Shown: positions 34,508 through 47,227, numbered from the stretch's first letter. The stretch: 64,000 nucleotides of DNA from Trichuris trichiura (GCA_037903355.1 JBAJFE010000014.1:5270001-5334000), one strand, 5' to 3'. The notes: generated by a model from the sequence alone, not told the origin. Numbers and translations: made by a program.

Positions 34508-35780
34508 TGCTTCAGATCTAGGAAAGAAGAGGTTCGTTGTACTCGTGTTTTACCTCATTACTATTAGGTACAGGCGTTTTTTTAGACGTATATAGTTGCG
34601 CAGATTGCCTTACTTTAATACCAGCGACGTACAAAGTTCAAAGATAATACCGGCGAGCATTCATCTCTTGGGAAACGTTAGCTGCAATAAAAGCAATAAG
34701 TACGCAACACAAGCTTGGAAGTCTGTGTTAAATTTTCAAGATTCTGCTTTTCAGCAGTTCAAACTGCCACACGTTTCGATGTTAGCAGCATAGAGCCCTT
34801 TACCTTCAATTTTACTAAGCGAACAGGGGAACAGCTGCACTTAAGAAAGCGACTGTCACCATGAATATCGACATGATCTCAGAAATTATTATTAAAACGT
34901 GTTAGCAGTTATCGTTTCCTCGTGTGAAATGTTTTCAGCATTTTAAGGTGGACTTAGTTTAGGAACTCACATGAAAGAATGCTAAGTGAAAATAAAAGCG
35001 ACGAGAAAAAGGCAGGAAAAAAACTAAAGAGGGTCCTTTGGTTCACAGTGTTCAATCTCTTAGAAGGCTGGCGTTGTCACCTCTGTGGGATTTGAAATTT
35101 CAGAACTTTTATCATTCTGAATTTTGTAATTTGAGATTCTAAATCTTCTGAATTTTTTCGGTAATTATAGCACGACTAGTACTCAAGCCGCTTTTTTCCT
35201 CACAGTTACATTCTGCAATCGAAAAATGGTGAGAAAAAACCAGGGGATCCGAATAACTTCGACTGTCTTTCCTTTCTTCCTTCCGGCTTTCTTCCGCGTC
35301 ATTTTACAGCGATCAATTCGCAAGCTGAAATGGCGAGCCTGCAGTTCTGAAAGAAAGTTGCAGTGAACCTGACCTTGAGAAACAATTCTTCATGCTACTG
35401 ATTACGTCGACGAATACACCTATCGTCAAGACACTACCGTGCTCTGCCAAAGTCCGCTGTAGACACAATGGGTATTTTCGAAAGCTCTGTTGACAAAATA
35501 ATACATTTTCTCATCTCCTTACAACAACGAGAAACCAACCAACCGTGTTCGACAAAGTTACGCGAATTTACAATTTTACGTTGACTCGTCAGAGAACCAC
35601 CGGAAATGAAAACTTTATTGCACTGGAAGGGCAGTGGAAAAGACTTCCTCTATTTCGGTGTGCGGGCCTCCATCGAGCGGCAAATTCTCTTGAGAGAAAA
35701 ACGGGTGACCAGGTAACCATTGAAGAAACTGACCTTCCACCTGAACACATACGGATAAGATCGAATATATCAATCAGTTG
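34508..35780. other. 1.3 kb downstream of REP, nothing recognised
   Basis: Contains the presumed REP 3' UTR next to 35781 and short chance ORFs. 35090-35160 is AT-rich with repeats of TTTCAGAA / GAATTTTG. Confidence 0.4.
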
Positions 35781-38700
35781 CTAAGTAACCTTCTCAATGA
35801 TGGAATCCATATCCCATTCTGAGCCTGGTGGGGTGGTTACAATCACATTCCCACATGTTGATCTTTCAACAAGGTCAGGGACTTTGATGGAACGGTGATT
35901 ATAAAAAACTGACCATAAAACGCGCGGTTTTCTTTCTGGTTCGTTCATTGATCAATATATTAGCTGTTAAAAACAAATAAGCTTACCAGACGGTGGCGGT
36001 TTCGATTCTTCGTCATATGTTACAAAGAACTTAGTTACAAACGAACGAATCGCATGCTCGCTTTCAAAAGAAGGTTCAGTGGCCCACAGATATACTATAT
36101 CTGAAGTATAAATTATTTCCGAATAATTTCAAACGATTTGCGACTTACATATATCTGGTGGAGACGTCAAAGCAGAATAACCAGTTTCAAGAACAAGCAC
36201 ACGCTGCTTTCCTTCTCCAGGTAAGTAATTAAGCAAAGATACCTTTAAGGATAAGAAATTTCCAAGAAATTTATTGCTTGACGAACAAAACTCACATGAC
36301 TCTTTGTATCAGGGATCAAAGAACTATTTGTTAATAAAATAGCTCTGCAAAACGATTCATCATCGCTTAAGATCAGCTTTTGGCGCAGTTTCCGAGGGAT
36401 ATATTCTACGCTCGAAACTAAATACTTGCAGTCAATTCGTTTTCCTTGCGCTACAATGGCGCCCACATTCCCACTAAGGAAGTAAGAATCAAATAATGCA
36501 GTTGAAATAAAAGCTATACCTTTTTTCGTCAGTTAACCAGGCTTCAACAGGACACCGCAAGCAGTAGACGCCACCAAATACAGCACAAGAACGGCTAAAC
36601 GCTTGAGCAAGATCCCCGCAACCATACATTGGCCAAAGAAATGACGTTTGACATCCAAACGTGCCGGACGATTTCATGATTTTTTTCACAGTACGAAAGA
36701 ACTGCAACTTGATTGAATATAAATATTTGGTTTCATACTCAACAACAGCTTTGAAAGCATTCACTTCAATGGAGGTAAAAATCGTTAAAATAGGATAATT
36801 TCAAATAAAAGCCTTTGCTCTTTTGGAACAAACTCATTCCATTCCAATTAAGAAAATATTTCAGCAATTGTGGAAACCACTTATGTTGAAAACTCAGGGT
36901 CTTGTAACGTTCGTGCCCGGAACTTGGTCACCCACGGCAATGTTCCCCCATTATGTCACAGCACTATAATAACTGATAATCGGGTTACTAAGGAGCCGTG
37001 ATGGCACGGCTTCGGAAGACATTTTTTCCTGTCGGCTTTTACTGAGCACCTGCACGCCTGCTGTAGGAGACCCACATTGAGGTAAAACCGATTTTCAGTT
37101 AACGTAGAAAAAGATGATCAACGTCTCAGTTGTCTTAAGTACTGGTCTGGGCTTAGGCAACCTACAGAAACTACTGGCCACGTTTTGGTATGAATCTTAG
37201 TATCAATGGTTGCAATTTCCAGTTTGTGTAGAAAAAATAGGACAAACGTCTCAAGGGTTTAGGTCTACGTGTAGGCATTGATGCAAGAACTGTTGCGAAC
37301 TTCACGGAACAATGAAGAACAAGGAGCAACAATAGACAGCACTTTAGCATACGACGTTATAGCCAAAGATACGCGGGAAAAAAATCTGTCGTACGCACTC
37401 CAGCAACCGTATGATTTTCAGTTGCCCTTTTTGCTCCACAACTTCGCTGAACACGTAATGGTCGCATGTGTGCGAGGCCGCGGATGTCATGTCAAAGCTA
37501 CACTGATCCTTTCCTAGTCTACTAAATCATGCGCCACCTCTAATGGGATTATCACTAGTTCTGTTACGCAGTCTGAATTCGAGTGCCCAACATTACGCAA
37601 CCTCTTCATATGCGTCTACATTCCAGGCGCGACCGTTACAAAGCCCAAGTTTCTATTTGCTAACATCTTTAAAAGAATATCGCTTCTATGAAGCATTGGA
37701 TGGCAATGCGCAGCTGAGCAAGACTTACAGCTGTTGATTCTTTATTGCAAGCCATGCGTTGTACCTCAGTACGCAAAAAATAATGCTACTTCTTGAAAAC
37801 TTGCATGTATTGGGTTGTTTCATAAGTTCGTTCCGTTTTCTTTAGAAGTAAATTACCGTATATTACGGCCTATAAGAACACCCCTCTACCCAAGTAATGG
37901 GTGGTAATAATTGGCCCAGTTGGTACTTCCTAGGCTCGCATTTGACTTATTAGTCCTCTGAGCTAAACAGCAATTCTTCTACCTCAGACTCACTAAGTGA
38001 TTAACTGGGCCAATCATTACTACCCATTACTTAGGTAGAGGGGTGTTCTTATAGGCCATAATATACGGTATTTTTGTACGCAGTTGCTCTCATGCCAAGC
38101 AGTATATATCATTCAATACCTCTCGATGTTATCTGCAAGTTAGTACAGTTAAATTTTAATGTCGCGCTCTTGAGAAGTTTCAACTTAACTGGAAAGATGG
38201 AGTGTCAGGTTGACAAAAAGGAGCATCTCCGACACGTGCTGCTTTTCCTGTATAACAGAACATTATGTGCTGTCGCAGCGGCTGAAAAGATCTATTCGGT
38301 CTACGGGGAAGAGGCTATCAGCGATCGAGCAGCTAGAAAGTAGCTCGCCTGCTTTAGGGAGGGAAATTTCGATCTGAGTGCGAGGTCAGGGAGGCCAAGC
38401 GATTTTGATGAAGAGAGACTGAACGCCCTAGTGCACGAAGATCCACGATAGTCGACACGCGAACTGGCTGAGAAGATTGGCTGCAGTCATGTGTCTGAGC
38501 CAACATTTGGTATCCATGGGAAAGGTACAGAAAAAGGGATTATGGGTGCCACATCAGCTGAGTCGAGATGACAAAATTCGGCGCGTTTCTGCCGCAGATT
38601 CTCTTCTCGGTCGATACCGTCAAGCCGTGGCCCAACGTCGCCCATTCTTCAGCCAGATCATCAGAGGTGACGAGAAGTGGTGTCTGTACGTCAACATGAA

Positions 38701-41700
38701 ACAAAGGAAAGAGTGGCTGAGCCCTGGTAAGAATCCAACCCCGCGAGCGAAGCCCAAATTGCACGAACGAAAGACTATGCTGTCCGTCTGGTGGGATTGT
38801 GAGGGTGTTATACATTTCGAGTTGCTTCCAAAGAACCAGACTATCATCGCCACAATTTATGTGGAACAATTACGGCGTTTGGCGAGCGCAGTTTAGCAGA
38901 AAAGGCAAAAGAAGCAACATGACATCATGCTGCAGCACGACAATGCCCGACCGCACACAGCAATAATCACAAAAACAGCCATCCAAGAACTCGGATGGGA
39001 GGTGCTTCCTCATCCAGGTTATTCTCCTGACCTCGCTCCATCCGACTATCACCTTTTCCGCTCGCTCGCTGTCAACTTGCGCGGTGTTTCCTTCAGTAAT
39101 GACGAAGAGCTCCAAAAATGGCTCTCCTACTTCTTCTCCTCCAAACCCCCACATTTCTACCGACGCGGAATAGAGCAGCTGGCCAGTCGATGGGAAGAAG
39201 TCGTGAATAGTGAAGGGGAATACATTGTTGACTAAACAGTTTGTATTTTCGATGGAAAAAATTAAGTTAAAGTAGTCGAAAAAAGCGGAACGAACTTATG
39301 AAACAACCCAATACAAACAATCGGTTTGCGGACGCTACGCAGAAAGCTGCCATTTCAGTTAATCTACTTTTAAGCACCTACCTCCTCTGTGGTCATTCCA
39401 GGGTATCCCATGCCAATTGCATTTAGCAAATAACGCCTCACACGAGATGTTACTCTTCTGTCATCCAAAAAATTGTCCACTGGTTGGTCCATAAACTCTA
39501 AAAACTAGTTATCACAGCGAGTAAACTATTAATATAAATAGAATTTATTTTCTTGACAACGAATCCTCATTTAGATGTTAGTGTAACTTTGCTCAGCCGT
39601 TTACCCCTAAGATAAAGGTAGAGAAAACTGGCTATTTATTAAAACTGAAGAGTTCGAAAGAAGATTAGGGAAATCGTTCGTGAGTAGGGATTTTACGATA
39701 AGCTCATTATCATGAACAGAAGAAAGCGTTGTTTACAATGCTCTTAGAAGCAACTTCTAACGTCGGATTAATGTAAAGCAATGTTTCTTAGCACCCTTAT
39801 TTCTGAGCTGCGGGCTCGCCGCAGCCCATATTCAAACTCGTACCGCCTCCGGTCACGGCGTAAGGGCATTTTTTCCCCATGGTAGAAAGCCGGGGTTTCT
39901 CCGTTACTGTTGGAACGGACGGTCTGCCGAAACAGGGGCGCGAGTGGAATGACAGGCTACATGGACCTCTGACGTTCAGTCGGTTCTAATCTCGGCATGG
40001 GTCCGTTACATTTCGTCATATCCATTTAGCAGCGAGGACCTCCCACTACCCCAGTTCGCTCTGCCTATACTGAAATAGGTTTAATACCGTGCAGTTCACC
40101 TCCATCTTAGCGAAAACCTAAGATTAAACGTATATCAATGACGGAACTGAACTACCGCGTGGCCCACGGAGATCAATGGGGAAACTACCACTAGCAAAGT
40201 GTTGCCTCCGTGGTTCAGTTTGGCAATAGATACGTTGATTAGACGTTTCAACTTATGATGGAAAGCTTGAAATGAAGTGCGTCGTAAATCAGGGACCCGT
40301 GGTACCATTTTAGAGAAGTGAATAGCTGGCTCTCGTATAACGATGCTCGTATAACGCGTTTTTCGTTCGTACGTGATTTTGAAATCGTAGCATCTTTTCA
40401 CATAACGCTATTCTGTGTTCGCTCATAAGCGATTCTACCAGCTAGAAAGCGTGGATGTTTACCCACGTTTCACCGGCTCCCTGCATTTTTAATCACTGAA
40501 AATAAACACAGACCGCCCTCTGATATTATGTGCATTCTTCGGTCAGAGCACTCCTATCGCTCAAAGAAGAAGGCCGATACTTGATCCAAGTGCTGCCATT
40601 GAAAAGCTATTCAAGCCTCCGCTGTGGTGGAACACGCGGCAACAGAAGCGTTTAGGATTTATTTCAGATGCTATACTCTCAGAATGGCCGTTGAAAACAT
40701 CGTAGAAACTTGAAAAGACACATCCACACAATGCATGCATCGGCTTTGGCTGAGACTTATCCCACATCCGATCTGTAATTTTAAGGACTTTGTGTCCTAC
40801 GGTCAAGTAAGCGAAATTGCTGAAAGCTGAATTCAGCTAGGTAGGTTTTGAGAAAATGGTACGTGAGGATGTTCCAGACATTCTGAATTACCAAGAGGAT
40901 GAGCTGACTACTGAGTAGTTGCAGGAGAATCAGTACGAAGGAAAGATGCAGATGATGAAAAGCGGGAAGCTCCTCCGCGGCAACTGGCCACCGCTGCACT
41001 ATCAGAAGCTTTAGAAACTACTGAGCACCGGTTACAATGGCTTGAAGACAATGACTGTAATGCTGTACAAATCAGGATAGCGATAAGAGATTTCTGAGCT
41101 AGCTTGTGACTCTACTTCACTGAGATGAAGAAACATTTTCAGGGCCACGGAGGGATACCATTTATCGCTAATGAGACTTAAGTTCGTCCATGACTAAGGA
41201 TTGTGAAGTGAAAAAGCGAGCCCAAAGGACCTGCGTTCTTTTCTAAGATTGAGGTCATTTATATTAGGATTCAGAGTCTCCATCCATAAGCTAAAGTAGA
41301 AAGCATGTCACTCCTGAAAGCCGCTTTGAACTCTATCCGCTGTAAAGAGTTCTGTCATTAAAGTTACTTAGTTAATATATGATCGCCAAACAAGGGAAAC
41401 GCATGTTATTCAGACCCGTATAAGAGGATCCGTACCTTCGCGTGCACAGTGGTTGAATAAATGGCTCAGAGGCAGAATAACTTTTTTCTCAACGCAGATT
41501 ATTGACAACATTTCTTCGTTGTTGTTCACAATTCTTTTGACGCTTTGGACTAAGTCGTAATTTTGAAAATGTAGCTTTTTGGTACGGGACAGTAGGTTTT
41601 CATGATTAAATTGTTTGTTCTTACGGATTAAATTCCGTTTGGAAATTAAAATTTTTATTGCGATCCGTAGCTTTCGGGCCGCGCGTGACCCGTGCTCAAC

Positions 41701-44700
41701 GGTATTAAAATCAATGTGATTAGAAAGAGCGGTGTCGCCATTCAATCGGTTTTAGCGGTTTAAAACAGTGCTTAAAGTCTTTCTCAGAGTTTTCTTTGTC
41801 TGTCAACTGACTGTATTTCTTGTTGCCTGTATCTTGAACCATCTTACTATGCAAACGTTGTTCCATATATGTTGAATCGTTCTGTGTCTATTCCGTGTTC
41901 CATGTAAATTTATCCATTTTCAATTTTCTTCCGTATGTTTTAATTAGTTCCAAGTTCATTCCATTTTCAATGTGAATTGCTTTTTTTTGTATTTCCATTA
42001 TGGTGGTCTGTGTATGCCTTTTATGGTTTTATATGGTTTACTCTATTTCTTTGCATGTTCCAAGAGCTCGTGTATGCAATCAGTTTAGTAAACAACAACT
42101 GGAGCGCGTAACAATGTTTGTCCATAGTTCACTAATTTCTGCATCCTGATCCCGACTGTATGTTATGTCTAATGTAAAAGGCTTCCTTCATTCTTTGTAA
42201 GCGTATGTTATTTTCGTAGCATAAGACGCTTGGTTGGAGGGGCTGGTCACAGTGTGCCGCGTGTTCCACCACAGCGGAGGCTTGAATAGCTTTTCAATGG
42301 CAGCACTTGGATCAAGTATCGGCCTTCTTCTTTGAGCGATGGGAGTGCTCAAAGAGTTTTATGCGAACGCATAAAAAAGCTTACAAGTTACAAGAACGCA
42401 GAAACCATTCCTAATAATAGTAGCACTCCCATCGCTCAAAGAGGAAGACCAATGCTTAATCCAAGTGCTACCACAGAAAAAGCTACTGAAGCCTCTGTTG
42501 CGGTGGAACACGCGGCACACTGTGACCAGCCCCTCCAACCAAACGTCTTATGCTACGAAAATAACATACGCTTACAAAGAATTAAGGAATCTTTTTACAT
42601 TAGACATAACATACAGTCGGGATCAGGATGCAGAAATTAGTGAACTATGGACAAACATTGTTACGGGTTCCAATTGTTGCTTACTAAACTGATTGCATAC
42701 ACGAGCTCTTGGAACATGCAAAGAAATAGAGTAAACCATATAAAACCATAAACGGCATACACAGACCACCATAATGGAAATACAAAAAAAAGAAATTCAC
42801 ATTGAAAATGGATTGAACTTGGAACTTTTTAAGACATACGGAAGAAAATTGAAAATGGATAAATTTACATGGAACATGGAATAGACACGGAACGATTCAG
42901 CATATATGGAACAACGTTTGCATAGTAAGATGGCTCACGATACAGGCAACAAGAAACACAGTCAGTTGACAGACAGAAAACTCTGAGAAAGACTTTAAAC
43001 TGTTTTAAACCGCTAAAACTGATTGAATGGCGACACCGCTCTTTCTAATCACATTGATTTTAATGCCGCTGAGCACGGGTCACCCGCGGTCCGAAGGCTA
43101 CGGATCACAATAAAAGTTTTACTTTCCAAACTGGACTTACTCCATAAGAAGACACAATTTAATCATGAAATCGTAATTTTTCTATAGTTTATGTGTCTCC
43201 TACAATGGTAGATTTTCGAGAATTTTTAAGCGATTAAATTCTTGCGTCATACGAGCACTAGCTGTAAAAAGAAAAATGTTCCAATGAAAAGAACAACTGC
43301 ATGTGTTACGGTTGGTATTGCCTGTATAGTTAGGCAGTACAAGGGATTTATTGCTCATCTGAAGAAAATCGTGCTTTGCGTGTTTACTGTTCATTGCGTA
43401 ATCCATAGGGTGTACTAAGCGTGCAGAAATTTGGGACGACATCTCCAGTATTCTTTTTTGGATGTGATACAGGCCCCTAATTTCGTCAGATCCCATCTTT
43501 TCCAAGATTGTCATTTTCATCAGCTGAGCGATGAAAACAATGAAGACTTCAAGGCATTCCTGGTGCATACGGAAGTCAGGTGGCTTTTTAAGGGAAGCTA
43601 TCTTGAGCAATTTGTTACTCTCTGAGACAGTCCAGTGGCTTCCTTACCTGTTACAGAGAGAAAAAATGCTGACGCCAGGACGGATATATTTCACTCGGGA
43701 GGCATCCTCCAAAAGCTTAATTCGTTGAACTTGATCTTAGAGGGCGCAGCAACATAATGGATAGCAAAGCTATCGAATATATGGTGCCTTGGTACGGGAC
43801 AATAATCTTTCATAATGAATTGACTTTAATTACGGAGTCCAAGTCCCATCGAAAAAACGTTTATTTTTCCACAGCTTTCGGGCCGAACGAAACCCGTCTT
43901 CAGCGGTTATAAGTTGAATGTCAACATTCGTTCGACCCGAAAGCTTCGGAGAAATAAACGTTTTTTCGACGGGACTTGGACACCGTAATTAAAGTCAATT
44001 CATTAAGCATAGCTATCGTTTCCTTTCTCCTGGCAAAAACTTAAAATTTACTGGCATAATACCAGACGGCGCCAAATATTAGTTCCTGAACCAAAGGAGA
44101 AAAATGACACCATGAAGGACGATGAGCTCATCGTTTACCAGAGATATTTTAAGCAGATGCTTAGCGATACGGAAGAAACACTTAAAGACTTGTCTGACCC
44201 CATTACCTCGGAATGAGTCTTGAACCTGTTTGAAACAGAGCCTATTCAAGCTGAGTTTGAAATTCGAAAAACTTGATAAGTTCCACCTCCGGAATTTTAG
44301 TGAAGTAAGTCATCAATTACGGCAGTTTGAAAAGAGTTTCCGCATCAAAACTGATTTGCCCAACAGATTTCCACCACCATGGCGAGAAGCTGAGAGGTAT
44401 CTTGTCGCTTTTCCTTCAACCTATATGGCTGAATGAAGATTCAGTAAGGTAGCCGCGACCATGAAGCCTAGGAACGGAATTGAAATTGTGCCAAAAGGCG
44501 ATCTGCGAATGTCGCTGTTCCGTTTGGAGTGTGAATGACTATTGCGAAAGTGGAAAGACAGCATCAGCGACGAGCATTTCATTGGGCACAAAATTAACTG
44601 TCTTTTACTGATTTATAAGAACCACTCTTTACTAGTAAGTGTTTCTCCGTCTCAATGTGCATTATAATGACTAGTAGAGGAAGTTTTCCTCATATCCACT

Positions 44701-47064
44701 TACGCTGTACAAGTGTTTGATATGTGAGCCCTAGAACCCATCTCAAATCTGGAAGTGGCCTTAACGTGAAGAAATTAGACGGCGCCATCGCACTGAGCAG
44801 AATCTGTCAAGGGAACTTGTGATGCTCTAGATGGCTAAAACAGCTGACTCCAACGTTATTTTCCATGGCAGAGGGCCTTGAAACTTCAGAATTGCCCCAA
44901 GGGGATCCAGGCAGAAAAGGGTTGAAAATTGCTGGTCTATAGCAACGCTGTTTCATAATCGAAAAAGAAACAATTAAAGTTAGTATGTTGCAAGATGCAC
45001 TAATCAAAGAAAAATTGAAATTTATGAATTATTACTTCGGAAGGTATATTCAGCAAACAGCTTAAAATCTTGCAACAACAAGGCTGGCGTTTGAAAATCG
45101 GATGCTGCCAACTTCTGTTTTTTCAGATGTGCTCCCAGCCATCATCATTACCAGTTCACGATGCCTACGTTAGCTTTTCATGCAAATAATAACCTTGAGA
45201 CTTTCTCTTTCCGATATATAACTTGGCGTAGTTACACACTTCAGCTCGTAACTTTGAAAATGATTTCCCTGAGTCGTCTTAACTTAATCGGCAAAACTTC
45301 AGTACCTGTGCGCTTTACCATACTCTTCATCAAAAGTTAACTTCCTTTTTACTTAATGTTTCCGCTTCCCTTACTGCTGCTAACTCGTACTGATTTACAG
45401 AAAATTTCAAAAGTTACATGAAGCTGTCAGCGGTCGTGCAAACTGTAGGCGTTGATCCAAGGACAACTTAATCAGCAAATTCACTAATCCAGCATCCTGC
45501 GCATCCTAACAACATTGGATAAGCGAGAACTAACTTTGAGCGAAATTTCAGGAAGTTATAAGTCGAAGCGACTGATGGAGAATAATTTAGTACTACGAGT
45601 TATGGAATGACTTGAAAAAATAAAATGCATGACTTACTTTCCCATTCGTCACTGTGACTTTCGTAGTCCCAGCACAGCAATAGCAATCTCATCAACAATC
45701 GTTTATCCGTAAGATCGATTTCCTTTGATTGGAATACCTGACTACGAGATAATGGAACCTTTGAACGAATATTGCTCGAACGGTTAACAGCGGTAACAGA
45801 AAGTCTGACCTTTTCCAACTTTTCATTGCATGTTGTTAAAACTCTGTCGACTGACTTAAATTCTATGTACTGGGATACTCCTGACCGTATTAAAATGTCC
45901 GTTGACGTTCCACCAGCAAAAATGAGCTGAACGTAGTCAACTTTGTCAATACAAATAGATGCAGTTATAAGCATGCCTTTGGCGCCAGGTCTATGTTAAA
46001 AAGTCGAGACTTCTCTTTGAGATACTGACGTGAAATGTTCATTGATGGCCCAGTTTCCTCGAAGTCGGCAGCTGGTTCAGTTGAATGTTCACCGGCCTCA
46101 CTGTCCGCTGAATTCGGGCTAAAGAAATTTTAATAACCTAGAAGCCTGAAAAGATGAAAGAGTACATATGCCATTTAGCAGTCAGACTGTGCACCAAGTT
46201 CCAGCAATCATCCTCAATTCTAAATTCTACTTCGTTGTTCATTACGCTGGAGCTTGGAGAGCTGACTTCGCTATTCTGAACATTCATGTCTTGGTGATTC
46301 TTTACCCATTGCTGCATCTGTTCGAAGGTAAATGACGCCCAAAAACCACCGTAATATTCATTTCTTAATTAGGAGTAACGTCATTAAAAGAAAGCAATTG
46401 CGTCTGCAAACGTTAACTTATCGAGGTGGAGCACAGATAAACCAACGCGGGCGCAGGCAGCTGCCAAAATACATTCAGGAAGGCCTGGAAAAAAGTCTTA
46501 TTTGATCCGGTAAATCGGCTTTCCAAATTTAGAATTGTTTTCGCGCCCTGCTCTTATTAGCAGAAACTGTTCCCTGAACAACGAAAAATTGGCAGGAAAA
46601 GAGCTGATTTGCTGGCACAGTCTATGAGTGTCCCCTGATTGCTCTCACTGAGAATTACTATGGTAGACCAGTAATTCTCAATCGGGGCGCATAGCCCCCC
46701 TTAGGAGCACTTGGAGGTAGGAATAGCCTGAGTGGTAAGGGGGGCTGATGTATCCCAGCAGTTTCTTACAGGCTGTAAACAAGTAACAGATTCTTTGCTC
46801 ATTTCTGTAGTGATGTAAATTTTTTTTTCTTTTGGCAGTTTCTCCACAAAGGTACTCAAGAAAGACTAGCTAAAAACATGAAAGGAGCAAGAGGAAAAGG
46901 AAAAGCAAGGGTGGGGATGAACCGCTGAGAAAACTTGAGCTGCAAAAGGTGGCCCCAGTTAGCAAACACTGCGCTAGACAGTTGTTAAAAACGCCGTGAG
47001 TCACACCTGTTCCAAGCACAACAACGTCCACAGCGTCCGGAAGAGCGTAGTCTTTCAACTCCAT
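35781..47064 (-). CDS. CHM: Rab escort protein (REP/CHM, Rab GGTase component A)
   Basis: Presents newly made Rab GTPases to geranylgeranyltransferase II and delivers them to membranes (GDI/REP superfamily). Twelve exons fit: 47064-47007, 46484-46418, 46363-46166, 46118-45977, 45926-45810, 45758-45638, 39497-39382, 36701-36520, 36473-36296, 36242-36149, 36100-35987 and 35935-35781. They sum to 1542 nt (513 aa; vertebrate REP is about 650, most invertebrate forms about 510). Phases all match. Strings are DVVVLGTGLPECILAAACAR and VGLSVLHLDKNEYYGGFW (dinucleotide-fold-like start), FNIDLAPK, ILIRSGVSQYIEFK, VPLSRSQVFQSK, SFLWPMYG, SCAVFGGVYCLR and RKPRVLWSVFY. The intron at 45976-45927 is GC-AG. 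Intron 6 (6140 bp) and intron 7 (2680 bp) are packed with transposons. Small introns are 46-54 bp. The gene starts 163 bp after the ATIC stop on the same strand. Confidence 0.9.
37810..39311 (+). mobile_element. mariner element (D34D transposase, inactivated) with nested MITE
   Basis: Lies in REP intron 7, in opposite orientation to the gene. The terminal repeats TTGGGTTGTTTCATAAGTTC and GAACTTATGAAACAACCCAA are flanked by TA at 37808-37809 and 39312-39313. Removing the 217-bp nested MITE leaves about 1285 bp, the standard mariner length. The transposase starts at 38197 (MECQVDKKEHLRHVLLF). All three catalytic motifs survive (GDEKWCLY, LQHDNARPH, APSDYHLF, with 34 residues between the last two aspartates), but TAG stops at 38341, about 38449 and 38894 and a frameshift near 38480 disable it. 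The C-terminus ...EGEYIVD ends at 39235. Confidence 0.95.
37854..38070. mobile_element. MITE nested in the mariner 5' UTR
   Basis: 217 bp with arms of about 65 bp, TACCGTATATTACGGCCTAT and ATAGGCCATAATATACGGTA, both carrying AAGAACACCCCTCTAC and its complement. It lies inside the mariner between the terminal repeat and the ORF, so it inserted after the mariner did. The TA at each edge fits a Tc1/mariner/pogo-type target. Confidence 0.85.
40320..41190 (+). pseudogene. Tigger C-terminal relic in REP intron 6
   Basis: Starts with a copy of the Tigger outer end (CTCGTATAACGCG, GATTTTGAAATCGTAGCATC). At 40960-41090 the plus strand reads PPRQL, TEHRLQWLEDNDCNAV and then, broken by stops, YFTEMKKHF, matching the C-terminal tail of the ORF at 31788-32735. 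40545-40640 is an inverse copy of the inner arm of the foldback at 41559 (about 42256-42350). Confidence 0.7.
41559..43167. repeat. Giant palindromic element D, 1.6 kb foldback
   Basis: Inverted repeat with arms of about 745 bp (41601-42349 and 42421-43167) and a 71-bp spacer; arm identity is high, with small indels. The head block TTTTGAAAATGTAGCTTTTT followed by GGTACGGGAC precedes the left arm, as in the smaller family members. The outer arms hold a diverged hairpin core (GTTGAGCACGGGTCAC / GGCCCGAAAGCTACGG and CCGCTGAGCACGGGTCAC). No protein is convincingly encoded. Confidence 0.9.
43196..44640 (+). pseudogene. hAT transposase relic (ZBED5/Buster-like)
   Basis: The plus strand reads LVHTEVRWLFKGSYLEQFVTL (43555-43625), the conserved WL(S)(K/R)G block of ZBED5-type hAT transposases. 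After an inserted palindromic element it continues with KLDKFHLRNFSEV and, near 44400-44530, the dimerisation-region pattern FPSTYMAE*RFSKVA and PKGDLRMSLFRLE. Stops and frameshifts are frequent. It lies in REP intron 6, opposite to REP. Confidence 0.75.
43785..44006. repeat. Palindromic hairpin-core element E (inside the hAT relic)
   Basis: Head CCTTGGTACGGGAC, then an inverted repeat 43812-44006 with arms of about 85 bp. The core is CCGCTGAAGACGGGTTTCG with GGCCCGAAAGCT. It interrupts the hAT coding sequence and so is younger than that insertion. Confidence 0.85.
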
Positions 47065-47227
47065 CCCTTAAAGCGGCAAGAAAGAAAGAACGTAAAATAA
47101 TGTGACTCAGCTAATCAAAGTATGAATAGAACCAACTATATGGAACCAGTGTACAAGTGCCTAACCAAACAATAGCTTTTAATTCACGAAAACAAATTTG
47201 CACGGCTTGAACCAAAAGGCTTCTTGA
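47065..47227 (-). promoter_or_regulatory. ATIC-REP intercistronic region
   Basis: Only 163 bp separate the ATIC stop (47228) from the REP ATG (47064) on the same strand. Reading the minus strand: ATTAAA at 47183-47178, 45 nt past the ATIC stop, is a plausible polyadenylation signal; then a pyrimidine run GTTCTTTCTTTCTTGCCGC leads to TTTAAG with the AG at 47068-47067, just 2 nt before the REP ATG. That is the layout expected of a downstream trans-splice acceptor. Confidence 0.5.
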
